DNA of 64,000 bases. It comes from Kiloniellaceae bacterium (GTDB taxonomy: Bacteria; Pseudomonadota; Alphaproteobacteria; Kiloniellales; J153). This document shows, piece by piece, positions 17,881 through 29,974 of the stretch. The stretch's first letter is position 1, and the number at the start of each line of letters is the position of its first letter. Location: the NCBI GenBank assembly GCA_021776175.1, contig JAJFGJ010000034.1:62001-126000 (forward strand), given 5' to 3'. Both the position numbers and the translations under genes were made by a program. The notes under the pieces are model-generated. The model did no database searches. It saw nothing but the letters and a program-made list of their open reading frames with translations, and was not told the origin of the DNA.

Positions 17881-18729
17881 ATGCCGGAACTTCCAGAAGT
17901 CGAAACCGTCATTCGCGGCTTGCGTCCGCACTTGGAGGGGCAGCGCTTGACCCAGGTGGTTCAGCGCCGGGCCGATTTGCGTTTCCCCCTGCCGGAGAAT
18001 TTCGCCGCCCGCTTGCAAGGCCGCCGCGTTACCCACTTGGCCCGGCGCGCGAAATACATCCTGATTCATCTCGACGACGCCCAGGTGCTGCTCTGCCACC
18101 TCGGCATGTCCGGGCGCATGACGGTTTTTGGGGCCGGGGCCGCGCGTGAAGCCCTAGACCCGCACGACCATGTGATCTTGACCACGGAACGCGGCGCCGA
18201 GATCCGCTTCAACGACGCGCGCCGTTTCGGGGTCATGGATTTGGTCGATGCCGGGCATCTGGGCCGGCACCGCCTGCTCACCCAGCTTGGGCCCGAACCC
18301 CTGGGCAATGAGTTCTCCGGCCCTGTCCTGGCGCACCGTCTGGCCGGCAAGCGCGCGTCGATAAAGGCCGCCCTCCTCGACCAGCGCGTGGTCGCGGGCT
18401 TGGGTAACATTTATGTCTCGGAGAGCCTGTTCTTCGCCGGCATCTCTCCGCGCCGTGCCGCGCGCTCCGTGCAAGGCGGCCGGGCGGAACGCCTGGCGGC
18501 CGCCATCCGCGAGGTTCTTGCCCGCGCGATACAGGCGGGCGGGTCGTCCCTGCGCGACTATGCCCAGGTTTCGGGGGAGCTTGGATATTTTCAGCACGAA
18601 TGGGCGGTTTATGGGCGCGAAGGACAGGCTTGCCCCGGCTGTATCTGCGGCCTCGAGGGCGCCGGCGGTATCCGGCGTATCGTTCAATCCGCGCGCGCGA
18701 CTTTTTATTGTGGCACCCGGCAAAGATAG
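17881..18729 (+). CDS. mutM: Formamidopyrimidine-DNA glycosylase (MutM/Fpg), unusual zinc finger
   Basis: Base-excision repair enzyme removing 8-oxoguanine and formamidopyrimidines. The 282-residue protein starts with the catalytic [10 protein letters not shown] (Pro2 nucleophile, Glu3) and has the conserved [16 protein letters not shown]. The C-terminal zinc finger is atypical. The first pair CPGC is present, but the second pair reads YCGTRQR, so the last expected cysteine is arginine. The finger is also about 7 residues longer than usual and carries an extra cysteine (CIC) right after the first pair. The extra cysteine might complete a four-cysteine site; that is inference. The arginine-bearing loop [11 protein letters not shown] is otherwise normal. 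Confidence 0.95.
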   Translation: MPELPEVETVIRGLRPHLEGQRLTQVVQRRADLRFPLPENFAARLQGRRVTHLARRAKYILIHLDDAQVLLCHLGMSGRMTVFGAGAAREALDPHDHVILTTERGAEIRFNDARRFGVMDLVDAGHLGRHRLLTQLGPEPLGNEFSGPVLAHRLAGKRASIKAALLDQRVVAGLGNIYVSESLFFAGISPRRAARSVQGGRAERLAAAIREVLARAIQAGGSSLRDYAQVSGELGYFQHEWAVYGREGQACPGCICGLEGAGGIRRIVQSARATFYCGTRQR

Positions 18730-18745
18730 GTTAAAGACTGCCGCG

Positions 18746-19114
18746 ATGCTTCGTTGGATCGCTTTCGCCGCCTGCCTGGCCGCCGCCGGGCTGTCCAGTG
18801 CGCCCGCCGCGCGCGCGGGCGAGGCGACGGCTTTTGTAACGGGCATCGACGATTTGCCGCTCATGACCGGGCTGACGTCCGTGCCCGGCGCGGGGGTGGT
18901 CTTCGACAAGCCCTCGGGGCGGATTGTCGAGGCTTACGCCGAAGGCGAAGTCGGCCGCGCGCAGGTTGCCGCTTTTTATACCGCGACCTTGCCGCAGCTC
19001 GGTTGGCGTGCGCGCCAAAGTAACGTCTTTATTCGCGAGGATGAACGGCTCAGCCTCATTTTTCTGAGCGGCGACGGCGACTTGATCGTGCGCTTCACAC
19101 TCGAACCCGATTGA
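18746..19114 (+). CDS. Small secreted protein of unknown function
   Basis: A 122-residue exported protein. I chose the ATG at 18746, 16 bp after the mutM stop, because it begins a good signal peptide ([19 protein letters not shown], cleavage near ARAGEA); the frame is open further upstream only by overlapping mutM. The mature part (~95 residues) has a compact alpha/beta look: a degradation-like [31 protein letters not shown], then [13 protein letters not shown], then [23 protein letters not shown] recall similar small proteins between mutM and enoyl-CoA hydratase genes in Rhodospirillales relatives, but no function is known to me. Probably periplasmic. Confidence 0.7.
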   Translation: MLRWIAFAACLAAAGLSSAPAARAGEATAFVTGIDDLPLMTGLTSVPGAGVVFDKPSGRIVEAYAEGEVGRAQVAAFYTATLPQLGWRARQSNVFIREDERLSLIFLSGDGDLIVRFTLEPD

Positions 19115-19172
19115 CGGCGCCTGTTGCTTCCGCCGCCGAACGCAAACCCATCCTTTTAAAGGAACTCAAGCC

Positions 19173-19949
19173 ATGGCTTACGAAAACATCCTTGTCGAGA
19201 CGCGCGGCAGGGTCGGTCTCATTACCCTCAACCGGCCCAAGGCGCTTAACGCCCTGTGCGCGGCGCTTATCGACGAGCTCGGCCGGGCGCTCGATGCTTT
19301 CGAGGCCGATACCGCCATTGGCTGTATCGTGGTAACGGGATCGGACCGGGCCTTCGCCGCCGGCGCCGACATCAAGGAGATGATCGACAAGACCTACATG
19401 GATGCCTACCGCGAAGATTTCATCACTCAAGGATGGGAGCGCTTGGCGCAAACCCGCAAACCGACCATCGCGGCGGTCGCCGGCTTCGCCCTGGGCGGCG
19501 GCTGTGAGATAGCCATGATGTGCGACATGATTATCGCCGCCGATACGGCCAAATTCGGCCAGCCGGAGATTACCCTGGGAACCATTCCCGGCTCCGGCGG
19601 GACCCAGCGACTGACCCGCTTTATCGGTAAATCCAAGGCCATGGATCTCTGCCTGACCGGGCGCATGATGGATGCCGAGGAAGCGGAACGCTGCGGCCTG
19701 GTCGCGCGCTTGGTGCCGGCCGCTAAATTGCTGGACGAGGCCCTGGCGGCGGCGGAGAAGATCGCATCCCTGTCGGGGCCCGTGGCCATGATGGCCAAGG
19801 AGGCGGTAAACCGGGCCTATGAGACAACCCTGGCCGAAGGCATCAAATTCGAGCGCCGCGTGTTCCATGCGACCTTCGCCACCGAGGATCAAAAGGAAGG
19901 CATGCGGGCCTTCGCCGAGAAGCGTAAGGCCGTGTGGAAACATCGTTAA
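19173..19949 (+). CDS. Enoyl-CoA hydratase
   Basis: A 258-residue crotonase-family enzyme, hydrating trans-2-enoyl-CoA to 3-hydroxyacyl-CoA. The oxyanion-hole segment [11 protein letters not shown] and the glycine-rich [19 protein letters not shown] are present. Both catalytic glutamates appear to be conserved, within [19 protein letters not shown] and [19 protein letters not shown], so this is a true hydratase rather than an inactive crotonase. The C-terminal helices end [12 protein letters not shown]. It sits between the small secreted protein and rpsT, a neighbourhood seen in Rhodospirillales, and probably serves general fatty-acid oxidation. Confidence 0.92.
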   Translation: MAYENILVETRGRVGLITLNRPKALNALCAALIDELGRALDAFEADTAIGCIVVTGSDRAFAAGADIKEMIDKTYMDAYREDFITQGWERLAQTRKPTIAAVAGFALGGGCEIAMMCDMIIAADTAKFGQPEITLGTIPGSGGTQRLTRFIGKSKAMDLCLTGRMMDAEEAERCGLVARLVPAAKLLDEALAAAEKIASLSGPVAMMAKEAVNRAYETTLAEGIKFERRVFHATFATEDQKEGMRAFAEKRKAVWKHR

Positions 19950-19964
19950 CGCGGCGGGCGTCCA

Positions 19965-19983
19965 CCCCAGACTTGCTCCGGGG
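19965..19983. repeat. REP-like short palindrome
   Basis: CCCCAGA-CTTGC-TCCGGGG is a 7-bp stem with one mismatch and a 5-base loop, 16 bp after the enoyl-CoA hydratase stop. It resembles the dispersed palindromes of the form CCCCGGA...TCCGGGG found between genes in many alphaproteobacteria. It could act in mRNA end stabilisation. Confidence 0.5.
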
Positions 19984-20137
19984 CGGCTCGATATAGGCTT
20001 GACTTGACGCCTGGGAGCCAGGCCGCTATAAGCCCGGCCTTGCATGCGGCCCCCATTGCCCGCCAAGACCGCCCCAGGGCGTCTTCTTGGGCCAATCATG
20101 GAGTGCCGCCCGGTAACACCAACAACAGGTCCGACAC

Positions 20138-20401
20138 ATGGCCAATCATGCTTCCGCCAAACAGCGGATCCGCCGTAACGACCGCCGCAGGGTGATCAAT
20201 GGCGCGCGCATTGGGCGCATTCGTACTTTCGTCAAGAAAATTGAACTCGCTATCGCGAGCGGCAACAAGACCGAGGCGCGCGAGGCACTGACAAGCGCGC
20301 AGCCGGAACTGCATCGCGGTGTCCGCGTTGGCCTCTTGCACCGCAACACGGTCGCGAGAAGGCTTTCGCGCCTCAACGCACGCATCAAGGCCATGGCCTG
20401 A
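20138..20401 (+). CDS. rpsT: 30S ribosomal protein S20
   Basis: An 87-residue, very basic, helical protein that binds 16S rRNA in the small subunit. It begins [36 protein letters not shown], the standard S20 N-terminus, and ends with the conserved [21 protein letters not shown]. The length is typical. It has a strong transcription terminator 42 bp after its stop. rpsT immediately upstream of dnaA is a common order in this group. Confidence 0.97.
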   Translation: MANHASAKQRIRRNDRRRVINGARIGRIRTFVKKIELAIASGNKTEAREALTSAQPELHRGVRVGLLHRNTVARRLSRLNARIKAMA

Positions 20402-20442
20402 AGAGGGCTTTCGCGAACACACGTATCTATCGATTCATTACG

Positions 20443-20478
20443 AAAATCGCGCTGGGTAGTTCCGGCGCGATTTTTTTT
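20443..20478 (+). terminator. Rho-independent terminator of rpsT
   Basis: AAAATCGCGC (20443-20452) pairs perfectly with GCGCGATTTT (20465-20474) around a 12-base loop, with a run of T residues through 20478 overlapping the stem's end. It directly follows rpsT. Confidence 0.85.
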
Positions 20479-20492
20479 GATTTTTTTTTGCT

Positions 20493-20548
20493 GTCTTCGC
20501 GAGCTAAGACGCTCCACCAAGCGCCGCGATTCGCGAAGACTTTTTTTT
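20493..20548 (+). terminator. Second terminator-like hairpin after rpsT
   Basis: GTCTTCGCGA (20493-20502) is the perfect complement of TCGCGAAGAC (20531-20540), separated by 28 bases and followed by eight T residues. It may be a back-up terminator. Alternatively, together with the T-rich stretch at 20471-20489, it could be a structural element of the region before dnaA. Confidence 0.6.
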
Positions 20549-21082
20549 AGATGCCGTGATCGAGGCTGCGGGTTTGCGAGAATCTCGTCTCGTTCCCTAT
20601 TCGATCTTCTTGCTTCGCGGAAACGTGAAAGCTAGATTACGGGGCTCGCGCGAATGAGCGTCGAGATGAAAAAACACTGAAGCGGCGGAAGAAGTTTCGT
20701 CCAAGATCAAAGGCCCTTAACGCCTGTGATATTGGTGAAGGACAAGTGCGCTTCAAGCGCACTGAAATTTAGAACAGAAAGTGTGTTCGGGGGGATGAGG
20801 TTGAACAAGCTTCCGCTAATAATCAGCCGTTCGCACACCAAGGCCGCAGCACCCGCACGAGCGGGAAGCGTGATCGATGAATGCTCTAAATTGACGCGAT
20901 CCGGTCCGTCGGCCGATTCAAAACCCATATCGAAACTCGATTCCAAATTATGAGCGATACGTTCTATGGCGCAGAGCCTAAATCGTGACTTAAAGAACTA
21001 AAAAATTCTCCTGGCGCCGGCCCATTCGCAATCGGGCGGGTGCGGTCGAGATAGGTGATGACGCCTGAGAGGGGGCTCCAAG
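20549..21082. other. Long intergenic region upstream of dnaA
   Basis: About 530 bp without a recognisable gene. Two overlapping open frames on opposite strands (about 20707-20953, 75-79 codons) show no family resemblance or convincing start. Composition is less GC-rich than the flanks. The full rpsT-dnaA gap has five GANTC sites (20432, 20528, 20580, 20915, 20939), the CcrM methylation site of alphaproteobacteria. By eye I found no DnaA box matching TTATNCACA. It must contain the dnaA promoter; whether it is part of the replication origin is undecided. Confidence 0.5.
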
Positions 21083-22558
21083 GTGACGCAATCAGAAGAT
21101 GTCCAGCCAGCCAAGGAATATCGGCCGGTGCGGTTTTACGCCGACACCTGGGCACGTGTTCGGGGGCGTTTGCGCGCGGACGCTGGCGAGGCCGCCTATA
21201 GCAGTTGGCTTAAACCTCTTACCCTGGTCAGCATCAAGGGCGGTATCGCGCGGATGGCGGTGCCGACCCGCTTTATGCGCGACTGGGTGATCGGGAACTA
21301 TAAGGAAAACATCCTTTCGTTATGGCGCGATGAAGACGAGGCGATCCTAAGTGTCGAGATCGTGGTTCAACCGCCCCGGCCGAAGGAGGCCGTCAAGCCC
21401 CATTCGTCCCCCCACGCGCGCCGCGATGAGCCGGCGCCGCGCGAACCCATGATCAAGGAACCGGCACCGGTTTCGCCCACCTCCGCGCCGGCACGCGCTG
21501 CCTCGAATGGGGGTGCGGAAACGGCGCACCCCGACTTCAGCGCCCCGCTCGATTCTCGCCAAACCTTCGACAATTTCGTCGTCGGCAAACCGAACGAGTT
21601 CGCCTATGCCGCGGCCAGGCGGGCCGCCGAAGCGCCCAACGTTCCCTTCAATCCCCTGTTCCTCTATGGCTCCAGCGGCCTGGGTAAGACTCATCTCATG
21701 CAAGCCATCGCTTGGGAGATCAGGGCGCGGGATCCGAAACGCCGCGTGCTTTACCTGTCTGCGGAGAAGTTCATGTACGAGTTCGTGCGCGCGGTACGGA
21801 CCAAGGACACCATGGCGTTCAAGGATCAGTTCCGCTCGGTCGATGTGCTCATGATCGACGACCTGCATTGCATCGCCGGCCGCGAGATGACGCAGGAGGA
21901 ATTTTTTCACACCTTCAACGCCCTGGTGGATCAAAACCGGCAAGTCGTGATCTCGGCCGACAAGAGCCCCTCGGATCTGGACGGCGTGGAGGAGCGTATG
22001 CGCTCGCGTTTGGGCTGGGGCCTAGTCGCCGACATCCATCCGACCACCTACGAGCTTCGCCTCGGCATTCTCCAGGCCAGGGCGGAACGCGCCTCGGTCG
22101 AGATTCCCGGTAAGGTTCTTGAGTTCTTGGCCCACAAGATCACCTCCAACGTCCGCGAGCTGGAAGGGGCGCTTATTCGCATCGCCGCCCACGCCGAGCT
22201 CGTCGGCGGCCCGATATCATTGGAAACGACGCAGGCGGTTCTCCAGGACCTGCTGCGCTCCCACGATCGCAAGGTAACCATCGACGAGATCCAAAAACGG
22301 GTCGCGGAACACTTCAACGTGCGGTTGACCGACATGCACTCGGCGCGCCGGGCCCGGGCCGTTGCCCGTCCGCGCCAGGTCGCCATGTATCTGGCCAAGC
22401 AGTTGACCAGCCGGTCCTTGCCCGAGATTGGGCGCAAATTCGGGGGCCGCGACCACACCACGGTCATGCACGCGGTGCGCAAGATCGACGAGTTGAAGCT
22501 GGGAGATCCAAGCTTCGCCGAGGATGTCGAATTACTGCGCCGCATGCTGGAGAATTGA
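21083..22558 (+). CDS. dnaA: Chromosomal replication initiator protein DnaA
   Basis: DnaA binds DnaA boxes at oriC and opens the duplex. The 491 residues hold domain I (WARVRGRLRADAGEAAYSSWLKPL), a Pro/Ala-rich domain II linker (about 95-145), the AAA+ domain III with Walker A GSSGLGKTHL (about 196-205) and Walker B LMIDDLHCIAG (about 255-265), and DNA-binding domain IV with the signature GGRDHTTVMHAVRKI (about 453-467). The Walker B region reads DDLHCI where DDVQFI or DDIQFI is usual, a mild variation. The start is GTG at 21083, preceded by a purine-rich GAGAGGGGG segment. It leads dnaN-recF-gyrB. Confidence 0.97.
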   Translation: MTQSEDVQPAKEYRPVRFYADTWARVRGRLRADAGEAAYSSWLKPLTLVSIKGGIARMAVPTRFMRDWVIGNYKENILSLWRDEDEAILSVEIVVQPPRPKEAVKPHSSPHARRDEPAPREPMIKEPAPVSPTSAPARAASNGGAETAHPDFSAPLDSRQTFDNFVVGKPNEFAYAAARRAAEAPNVPFNPLFLYGSSGLGKTHLMQAIAWEIRARDPKRRVLYLSAEKFMYEFVRAVRTKDTMAFKDQFRSVDVLMIDDLHCIAGREMTQEEFFHTFNALVDQNRQVVISADKSPSDLDGVEERMRSRLGWGLVADIHPTTYELRLGILQARAERASVEIPGKVLEFLAHKITSNVRELEGALIRIAAHAELVGGPISLETTQAVLQDLLRSHDRKVTIDEIQKRVAEHFNVRLTDMHSARRARAVARPRQVAMYLAKQLTSRSLPEIGRKFGGRDHTTVMHAVRKIDELKLGDPSFAEDVELLRRMLEN

Positions 22559-22791
22559 CCGGATCCCTTCAGGGCCCGGCGGCGCCCGAGGCGGCCCTTC
22601 AACCAGGCCTGTGAAGCTCTCCCGGCCCTTTCCAAAGGCTTGGGAAAAGCTTATCTTCGCGGGGTCCGCAGGCTATACTGTGGCTCCATATCCCACGGTG
22701 GTCTCTCGCGGTCTCCAAAACTCGGCGGATATGGCCCCTTAGCTTCGATCCGGGCACTTCCGGGTGGGGCGATTCCGGGAAATTTCTGGGT

Positions 22792-22800
22792 TTTTGCACA
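22792..22800 (+). promoter_or_regulatory. Candidate DnaA box upstream of dnaN
   Basis: TTTTGCACA matches the relaxed DnaA-box consensus TTWTNCACA and lies 24 bp before the dnaN ATG in the 266-bp dnaA-dnaN gap. DnaA regulation of dnaN would be plausible. A single relaxed match can occur by chance. Confidence 0.35.
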
Positions 22801-22824
22801 GCCGAAACAACGTCAAGGCGCATC

Positions 22825-23943
22825 ATGAAGCTGACTATCGAACGCAGCGCGCTCCTCAAGACCTTGGCCCATGTCCAAAGCGTGGTCGAGCGCCGTAACA
22901 CGATTCCCATTCTCTCGAATGTACTGGTCGAAGTAGCAGACGGACGCTTGTCGCTGACCGCGACCGATATGGATCTGGCTATTGTCGATTCGGTCGCCGC
23001 CGAGGTCGCGGAACCGGGCGCGACCACGACTCCGGCGCATACGTTCTACGACATCGTTCGCAAGCTGCCCGATGGCGCGCAGGTGGAAATTTCCACCCCT
23101 GGCGACAACAATCACATCACGCTGCGCGCCGGGCGCTCGGTCTTTACCTTGGCAACCCTGCCGCGAGAGGATTTTCCGGCCGCGGGCGACGGCGATCTGC
23201 CGCACCGCTTCTCCTTGCAACCCAAGGATTTGCGGAACCTGATCGACCGCACGCGCTTCGCGATCTCCACCGAGGAGACGCGCTATTACCTCAACGGTAT
23301 CTATTTGCACGCGAGCGAAAGCGGGACCGTGCAGGTATTGCGCGCGGTCGCGACCGATGGTCACCGCTTGGCCCGTTTCGAGATGCCCTTGCCCAAGGGG
23401 GCGGAGGGCCTGCCCGGTGTTATCTTGCCGCGTAAGGCCGTGGGTGAGATTCGCAAGCTGATCGATGAAGCGGAAGAGCCGGTCGAGATTGCCTTGTCCG
23501 ACACGCGGGTCAGGCTCAGTTTCGAGTCGACGGTGCTGACCTCCAAGCTGATCGACGGCACCTTTCCCGATTACGAGCGGGTTATCCCCTCGGGCAACGA
23601 CAAGGTGGTCGAGGTCGATTGCCAGAGCTTCAAGGCCGCGGTCGACCGGGTCTCCACCATCTCGAGCGAGAAAAGCCGCGCGGTGAAGCTCCTGATCGAG
23701 AACGGCAGCATTACTTTGTCCGCCAACAGCCCCGAAAGCGGCACCGCGACCGAAGAGGTGCCGGTTGAATACGGCGGGCCGGGGATCGAGATTGGCTTTA
23801 ATTCCCGCTATCTCTTGGACATCGCTCAGCAGATCGAAGGCGGTGAGGCCGAAATCAGCCTGGCGGATTCGGCGTCGCCGACCATCGTGCGCGATAAATC
23901 CGATGCCAGTGCGCTGTACGTGCTGATGCCAATGCGGGTGTGA
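22825..23943 (+). CDS. dnaN: DNA polymerase III beta subunit (sliding clamp)
   Basis: The ring-shaped processivity clamp of the replicative polymerase. The 372 residues start MKLTIERSALLKTLAHVQSVVERRNTIPILSN, the standard beta-clamp N-terminus, and show three similar domains. Landmarks include RTRFAISTEETRYYLNGIYLH, ATDGHRLARFE and the C-terminal DASALYVLMPMRV, which forms part of the hydrophobic pocket that binds partner peptides. It follows dnaA as in most bacteria and starts with ATG after a 266-bp gap that could carry its own promoter. Confidence 0.97.
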   Translation: MKLTIERSALLKTLAHVQSVVERRNTIPILSNVLVEVADGRLSLTATDMDLAIVDSVAAEVAEPGATTTPAHTFYDIVRKLPDGAQVEISTPGDNNHITLRAGRSVFTLATLPREDFPAAGDGDLPHRFSLQPKDLRNLIDRTRFAISTEETRYYLNGIYLHASESGTVQVLRAVATDGHRLARFEMPLPKGAEGLPGVILPRKAVGEIRKLIDEAEEPVEIALSDTRVRLSFESTVLTSKLIDGTFPDYERVIPSGNDKVVEVDCQSFKAAVDRVSTISSEKSRAVKLLIENGSITLSANSPESGTATEEVPVEYGGPGIEIGFNSRYLLDIAQQIEGGEAEISLADSASPTIVRDKSDASALYVLMPMRV

Positions 23944-23994
23944 CCGGCACGCGCCCCGGCCACGCGGCCGCTGGTGGGGACCATCGGTTAGGTT

Positions 23995-24003
23995 TTATCC
24001 ACT
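23995..24003 (+). promoter_or_regulatory. Near-consensus DnaA box in the dnaN-recF gap
   Basis: TTATCCACT differs from the strong DnaA box TTATCCACA at one base. It lies in the 87-bp gap between dnaN and recF. Isolated site; function unproven. Confidence 0.3.
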
Positions 24004-24030
24004 GGCTGACGATCGCTTGACAGGAATTTG

Positions 24031-27791
<3,761 letters not shown>

Positions 27792-27827
27792 CGGCCTCGC
27801 GCCTGGGCCGGGCTGACTAATACCCTC

Positions 27828-29825
27828 ATGTCCAAGAAAACAAAGACCCGCAAGAAACCCGGCTCCCAGGGCGCACGCGCGCGGCGCTCTTGGCCCATGC
27901 GCGTCGTTGTCTGGGGCGGGAGTCTGGCGATCTGGGCCGCGATCGCCTTGACGGCGGTGGTCGCCTGGTACGCCTACGACCTGCCGGAGGTCGCCGACCT
28001 GGGCGCGGTCGTGCGGCGGCCCTCGGTCACCTTGATCGCCGCCGACGGCACGCTGCTGGCCTCCTATGGCGATGTCTACGGCGATGTGGTCGTGGTGCGC
28101 GATCTGCCGCCTCACTTGCCGCAGGCGGTGCTCGCGGTCGAGGACCGGCGCTTTTATTCTCATTTCGGGATCGACCCCTTTGGCTTGGCGCGTGCCATGC
28201 TGGCCAATGTCCGCGCCGGGCGCGTGGTCGCGGGCGGCTCGACCGTGACCCAGCAATTGGCCAAGAATCTGTTCCTTTCGCCCGAGCGCACGATCAAGCG
28301 CAAGATGCAGGAGATGCTGCTCGCCTTCTGGCTTGAGTCAAAGTTCACCAAGGATCAGATCCTCGGGCTCTATCTCAACCGGGTTTACCTGGGCGCCGGG
28401 ACCTATGGCGTCGATGCCGCGTCACGGCGCTACTTCGGCAAGCCGGCGCGCGCGGTCAACCTTTACGAAGCCGCCCTTCTGGCCGGTTTGCTCAAGGCGC
28501 CCTCGCGCTATAATCCGGCCCGCGACGCCGCGCGTTCGGACCGGCGCACGGCCTTGGTCCTGCGCTCCATGACCGAGGCCGGATTCGTCACGCCGGAGGA
28601 AGCAAGCGAAGCTCTGGCCAAGAAAACCCGTGGCCGCGCGGCGGCGGGAAATCAAGCACGCTATTTCACCGACTGGGTAATGGGTCAGGTCGCCGATTTC
28701 GTTGGCGCCGTGGATCGCGACCTGACCGTCATCACCACGCTTAACCCCTATTACCAGCGCGTTGTGGAACAGGAGCTCGCGGTTACCTTGGCGAAACAAG
28801 GAGCCAAGCGGAACGTGAGCCAGGGCGCCATAGTGCTCATGCGGCCCGGCGGCGCGATCCGCGCCCTTGCCGGTGGGCGCGACTACGATGCCAGTCAGTT
28901 CAACCGCGCGACCCAGGCCTTGCGCCAGCCCGGCTCCGCCTTCAAGGCCTTCGTCTATCTCGCGGCGCTGGAAGCGGGCCGCTCTCCCGACGAACGCCTG
29001 GCCGACGCGCCGATCCGCATCGGCAAGTGGCGGCCCAGTAACTACGCGGATAAGTACTATGGCGAAGTGACCCTGCGCGAGGCCTTCGCCCGGTCCCTGA
29101 ACTCGGTCGCCGTGCGCCTCAATGAAGCGGTCGGCTCGGCGAAGACGGCGGCCGCCGCCCGGCGCCTCGGCATTACCTCCGATTTGACATTGCACCCCAG
29201 CCTCGCGCTCGGCGCGTCCGAGGTCACCCTTATGGAACTGACCGGTGCCTACGGAACCTTCGCCAATCGGGGTAGGGGAATCCTGCCCTACGCCATAGAG
29301 GAAATCCGCGGGCCGCATGGCAAGCTGATGTACCGGCGCGAGGGCGGCGGTCCCGGCCGGGTCGTTGAGGCCGCGCAAGTCGATCAGATGATCAACCTCA
29401 TGACCGCGACGGTCGCCTGGGGCAGCGGCAAGGCCGCCGATCCCGGACGGCCCGCGGCAGGCAAGACCGGCACCAGCCAGGAATTTCGCGATGCCTGGTT
29501 CGTCGGCTTCACCGCCGATTTCGTCGCCGGGGTATGGCTCGGCAACGACGACGGCGCGCCGACCAAGGGCGTGACCGGCGGCTCCTTGCCCGCGCGCCTG
29601 TGGCGGCGTGTCATGGTCCGCGCCCAAGAGGGGGTACCGCTTAGCGCCCTGCCGGGCGGAGAGGACACAAGTCCGCGAACGGCGAAGGATTCGGGCGATA
29701 GCGGCGGCGGATTCATCGCGCGCGTCCTGCGCGCCTTGGGCGCCGCCCCAAGCCCGCCGGACGGCGCGGACGCCGCCAAGCCGACCCAATACCCCACGGG
29801 TGCTGGACGCAGCCACGATCCTTGA
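27828..29825 (+). CDS. Class A penicillin-binding protein (PBP1A-type)
   Basis: A bifunctional peptidoglycan synthase that polymerises glycan strands and cross-links peptides. After a basic cytoplasmic start comes a membrane helix (about 27-48, VVVWGGSLAIWAAIALTAVVAW). The GT51 domain carries the catalytic glutamate in VEDRRFYSHFGID (about 105) and GGSTVTQQLAKNLFL. The transpeptidase domain has SAFK (SxxK, about 368), SLN (SxN, about 423) and KTGTS (KTG, about 545). At 665 residues it is shorter than E. coli PBP1A and lacks its large insert. The C-terminus is a disordered Pro/Gly/Asp tail. It is 36 bp downstream of gyrB and may share its transcript. Confidence 0.93.
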   Translation: MSKKTKTRKKPGSQGARARRSWPMRVVVWGGSLAIWAAIALTAVVAWYAYDLPEVADLGAVVRRPSVTLIAADGTLLASYGDVYGDVVVVRDLPPHLPQAVLAVEDRRFYSHFGIDPFGLARAMLANVRAGRVVAGGSTVTQQLAKNLFLSPERTIKRKMQEMLLAFWLESKFTKDQILGLYLNRVYLGAGTYGVDAASRRYFGKPARAVNLYEAALLAGLLKAPSRYNPARDAARSDRRTALVLRSMTEAGFVTPEEASEALAKKTRGRAAAGNQARYFTDWVMGQVADFVGAVDRDLTVITTLNPYYQRVVEQELAVTLAKQGAKRNVSQGAIVLMRPGGAIRALAGGRDYDASQFNRATQALRQPGSAFKAFVYLAALEAGRSPDERLADAPIRIGKWRPSNYADKYYGEVTLREAFARSLNSVAVRLNEAVGSAKTAAAARRLGITSDLTLHPSLALGASEVTLMELTGAYGTFANRGRGILPYAIEEIRGPHGKLMYRREGGGPGRVVEAAQVDQMINLMTATVAWGSGKAADPGRPAAGKTGTSQEFRDAWFVGFTADFVAGVWLGNDDGAPTKGVTGGSLPARLWRRVMVRAQEGVPLSALPGGEDTSPRTAKDSGDSGGGFIARVLRALGAAPSPPDGADAAKPTQYPTGAGRSHDP

Positions 29826-29863
29826 GGCATGATCGTGCTGGAGTTAATTCATCGCATTCGTTC

Positions 29864-29966
29864 GTTTACGATTTATTTGTCTAGCCTCGTACCGAATCGA
29901 GACGGTCATGTAAGTTTACGAACTTGGCGTGCCGGAGATATTCCGGCGGACCTTACTCGAGACGGT
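29864..29966. promoter_or_regulatory. Paired direct repeats upstream of the TerB-MipZ gene
   Basis: GTTTACGA occurs at 29864 and 29914 (50 bp apart) and TCGAGACGGT at 29897 and 29957 (60 bp apart). A short inverted repeat, CCGGA-GATAT-TCCGG, lies near 29932-29946. They sit in the gap before the chosen start at 29975, so they are candidate control sites; no known regulator motif is recognised. Confidence 0.3.
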
Positions 29967-29974
29967 TACGAGAC

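Noticed and set aside
20707..20953. Two overlapping 75-79 codon frames in the rpsT-dnaA gap
   Set aside because: They lie on opposite strands over the same bases, lack recognisable motifs and have no convincing ribosome-binding site.
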